Shown here: positions 63,968-64,000 of the stretch, one piece after another | How positions within the stretch are numbered: the stretch's first letter is position 1 | How the letters are laid out: each line of letters starts with the position of its first letter | NCBI RefSeq assembly: GCF_900111985.1 | Contig: NZ_FOKI01000003.1 | Location: 141,993-205,992, forward strand | Length of the DNA stretch: 64,000 nt | Reading direction: 5' to 3' | From: Clostridium frigidicarnis | GTDB lineage: Bacteria > Bacillota > Clostridia > Clostridiales > Clostridiaceae | The notes under the pieces: generated by a model | The model's input: only the letters and a program-made list of their open reading frames with translations | Told to the model about the DNA's origin: nothing | The model's database searches: none | Position numbers and translations under genes: made by a program

Positions 63968-64000
63968 GGTACATTCACAAAAATAACAAGTCTGTATGCT
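63968..64000. repeat. R2 copy cut by the window end
   Basis: AGGTACATTCACAAAAATAA, then CAAGTCTGTATGCT, the left half of another R2 element only 32 bp after the previous one. Confidence 0.75.

Overview
The window is strongly AT-rich, has compact genes with GGAGG-type ribosome binding sites and carries Gram-positive anaerobe functions (AbrB with a Spo0A box, a group B [FeFe] hydrogenase, LCP proteins, a LevR-type PTS regulator, paired DUF1659/DUF2922 genes). It is best read as the chromosome of a Clostridium sensu stricto species. The species cannot be fixed from the sequence alone. Most long genes are on the minus strand. No rRNA, CRISPR array, phage or transposase gene was seen.

Layout. 1-11735: four tandem, secreted, S-layer-like proteins, one cut by the window edge. 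12797-14346: a lone solute-binding lipoprotein and two small DNA-binding proteins. 14899-17461: an MBOAT acyltransferase with an AlgJ/DHHW-like partner, a probable cell-surface O-acylation pair. 17625-20296: a small operon pairing an Arg/Ser-repeat protein with a compact Ser/Thr kinase and two unknown proteins, next to DUF2922 and DUF1659 genes. 20857-24568: three tandem LCP ligases. 24700-28834: a membrane-anchored propeller-like protein, then a structured leader, a tiny secreted peptide and a two-component system. 29046-36229: YihY-like membrane protein, a chemoreceptor without an external sensor, a degenerate LCP protein, a PAS-GGDEF-EAL protein and an aldose epimerase-like enzyme. 36696-45227: MgtE, a HesB-like gene with an in-frame TGA (probable selenoprotein), a DUF1836 protein, abrB divergent from yfiC-rsmI, an acetyltransferase and a CwlO-like NlpC/P60 hydrolase. 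45926-53558: a chemoreceptor and a mannose-family PTS operon behind a sigma-54 promoter with its LevR-type activator. 54116-63288: a small membrane protein, tRNA-Pro, a secreted CBM25-like protein, a 33-residue membrane peptide, the hydrogenase, an LtaS-like enzyme, and an aspA-malic enzyme operon.

Themes. Much of the window builds or decorates the cell envelope: S-layer-like proteins, O-acylation, LCP transfer, LtaS-like polymerisation and an NlpC/P60 hydrolase. Intergenic space is seeded with two repeat families. R1 is a long AATTGACAATTGAG-type inverted repeat. R2 is a palindromic element beginning AGGCACAT. They often sit at gene ends, and in places they are fused or truncated.

Most worth following: the RS-repeat protein/kinase operon (17625-19583); the HesB-like TGA gene with a CsoR/CstR-like operator (38631-38997); two homologous 88-nt RNA-like elements (26595-26682 and 54005-54092); and the tandem S-layer-like array. 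All calls come from reading the sequence. No database search or folding program was run.
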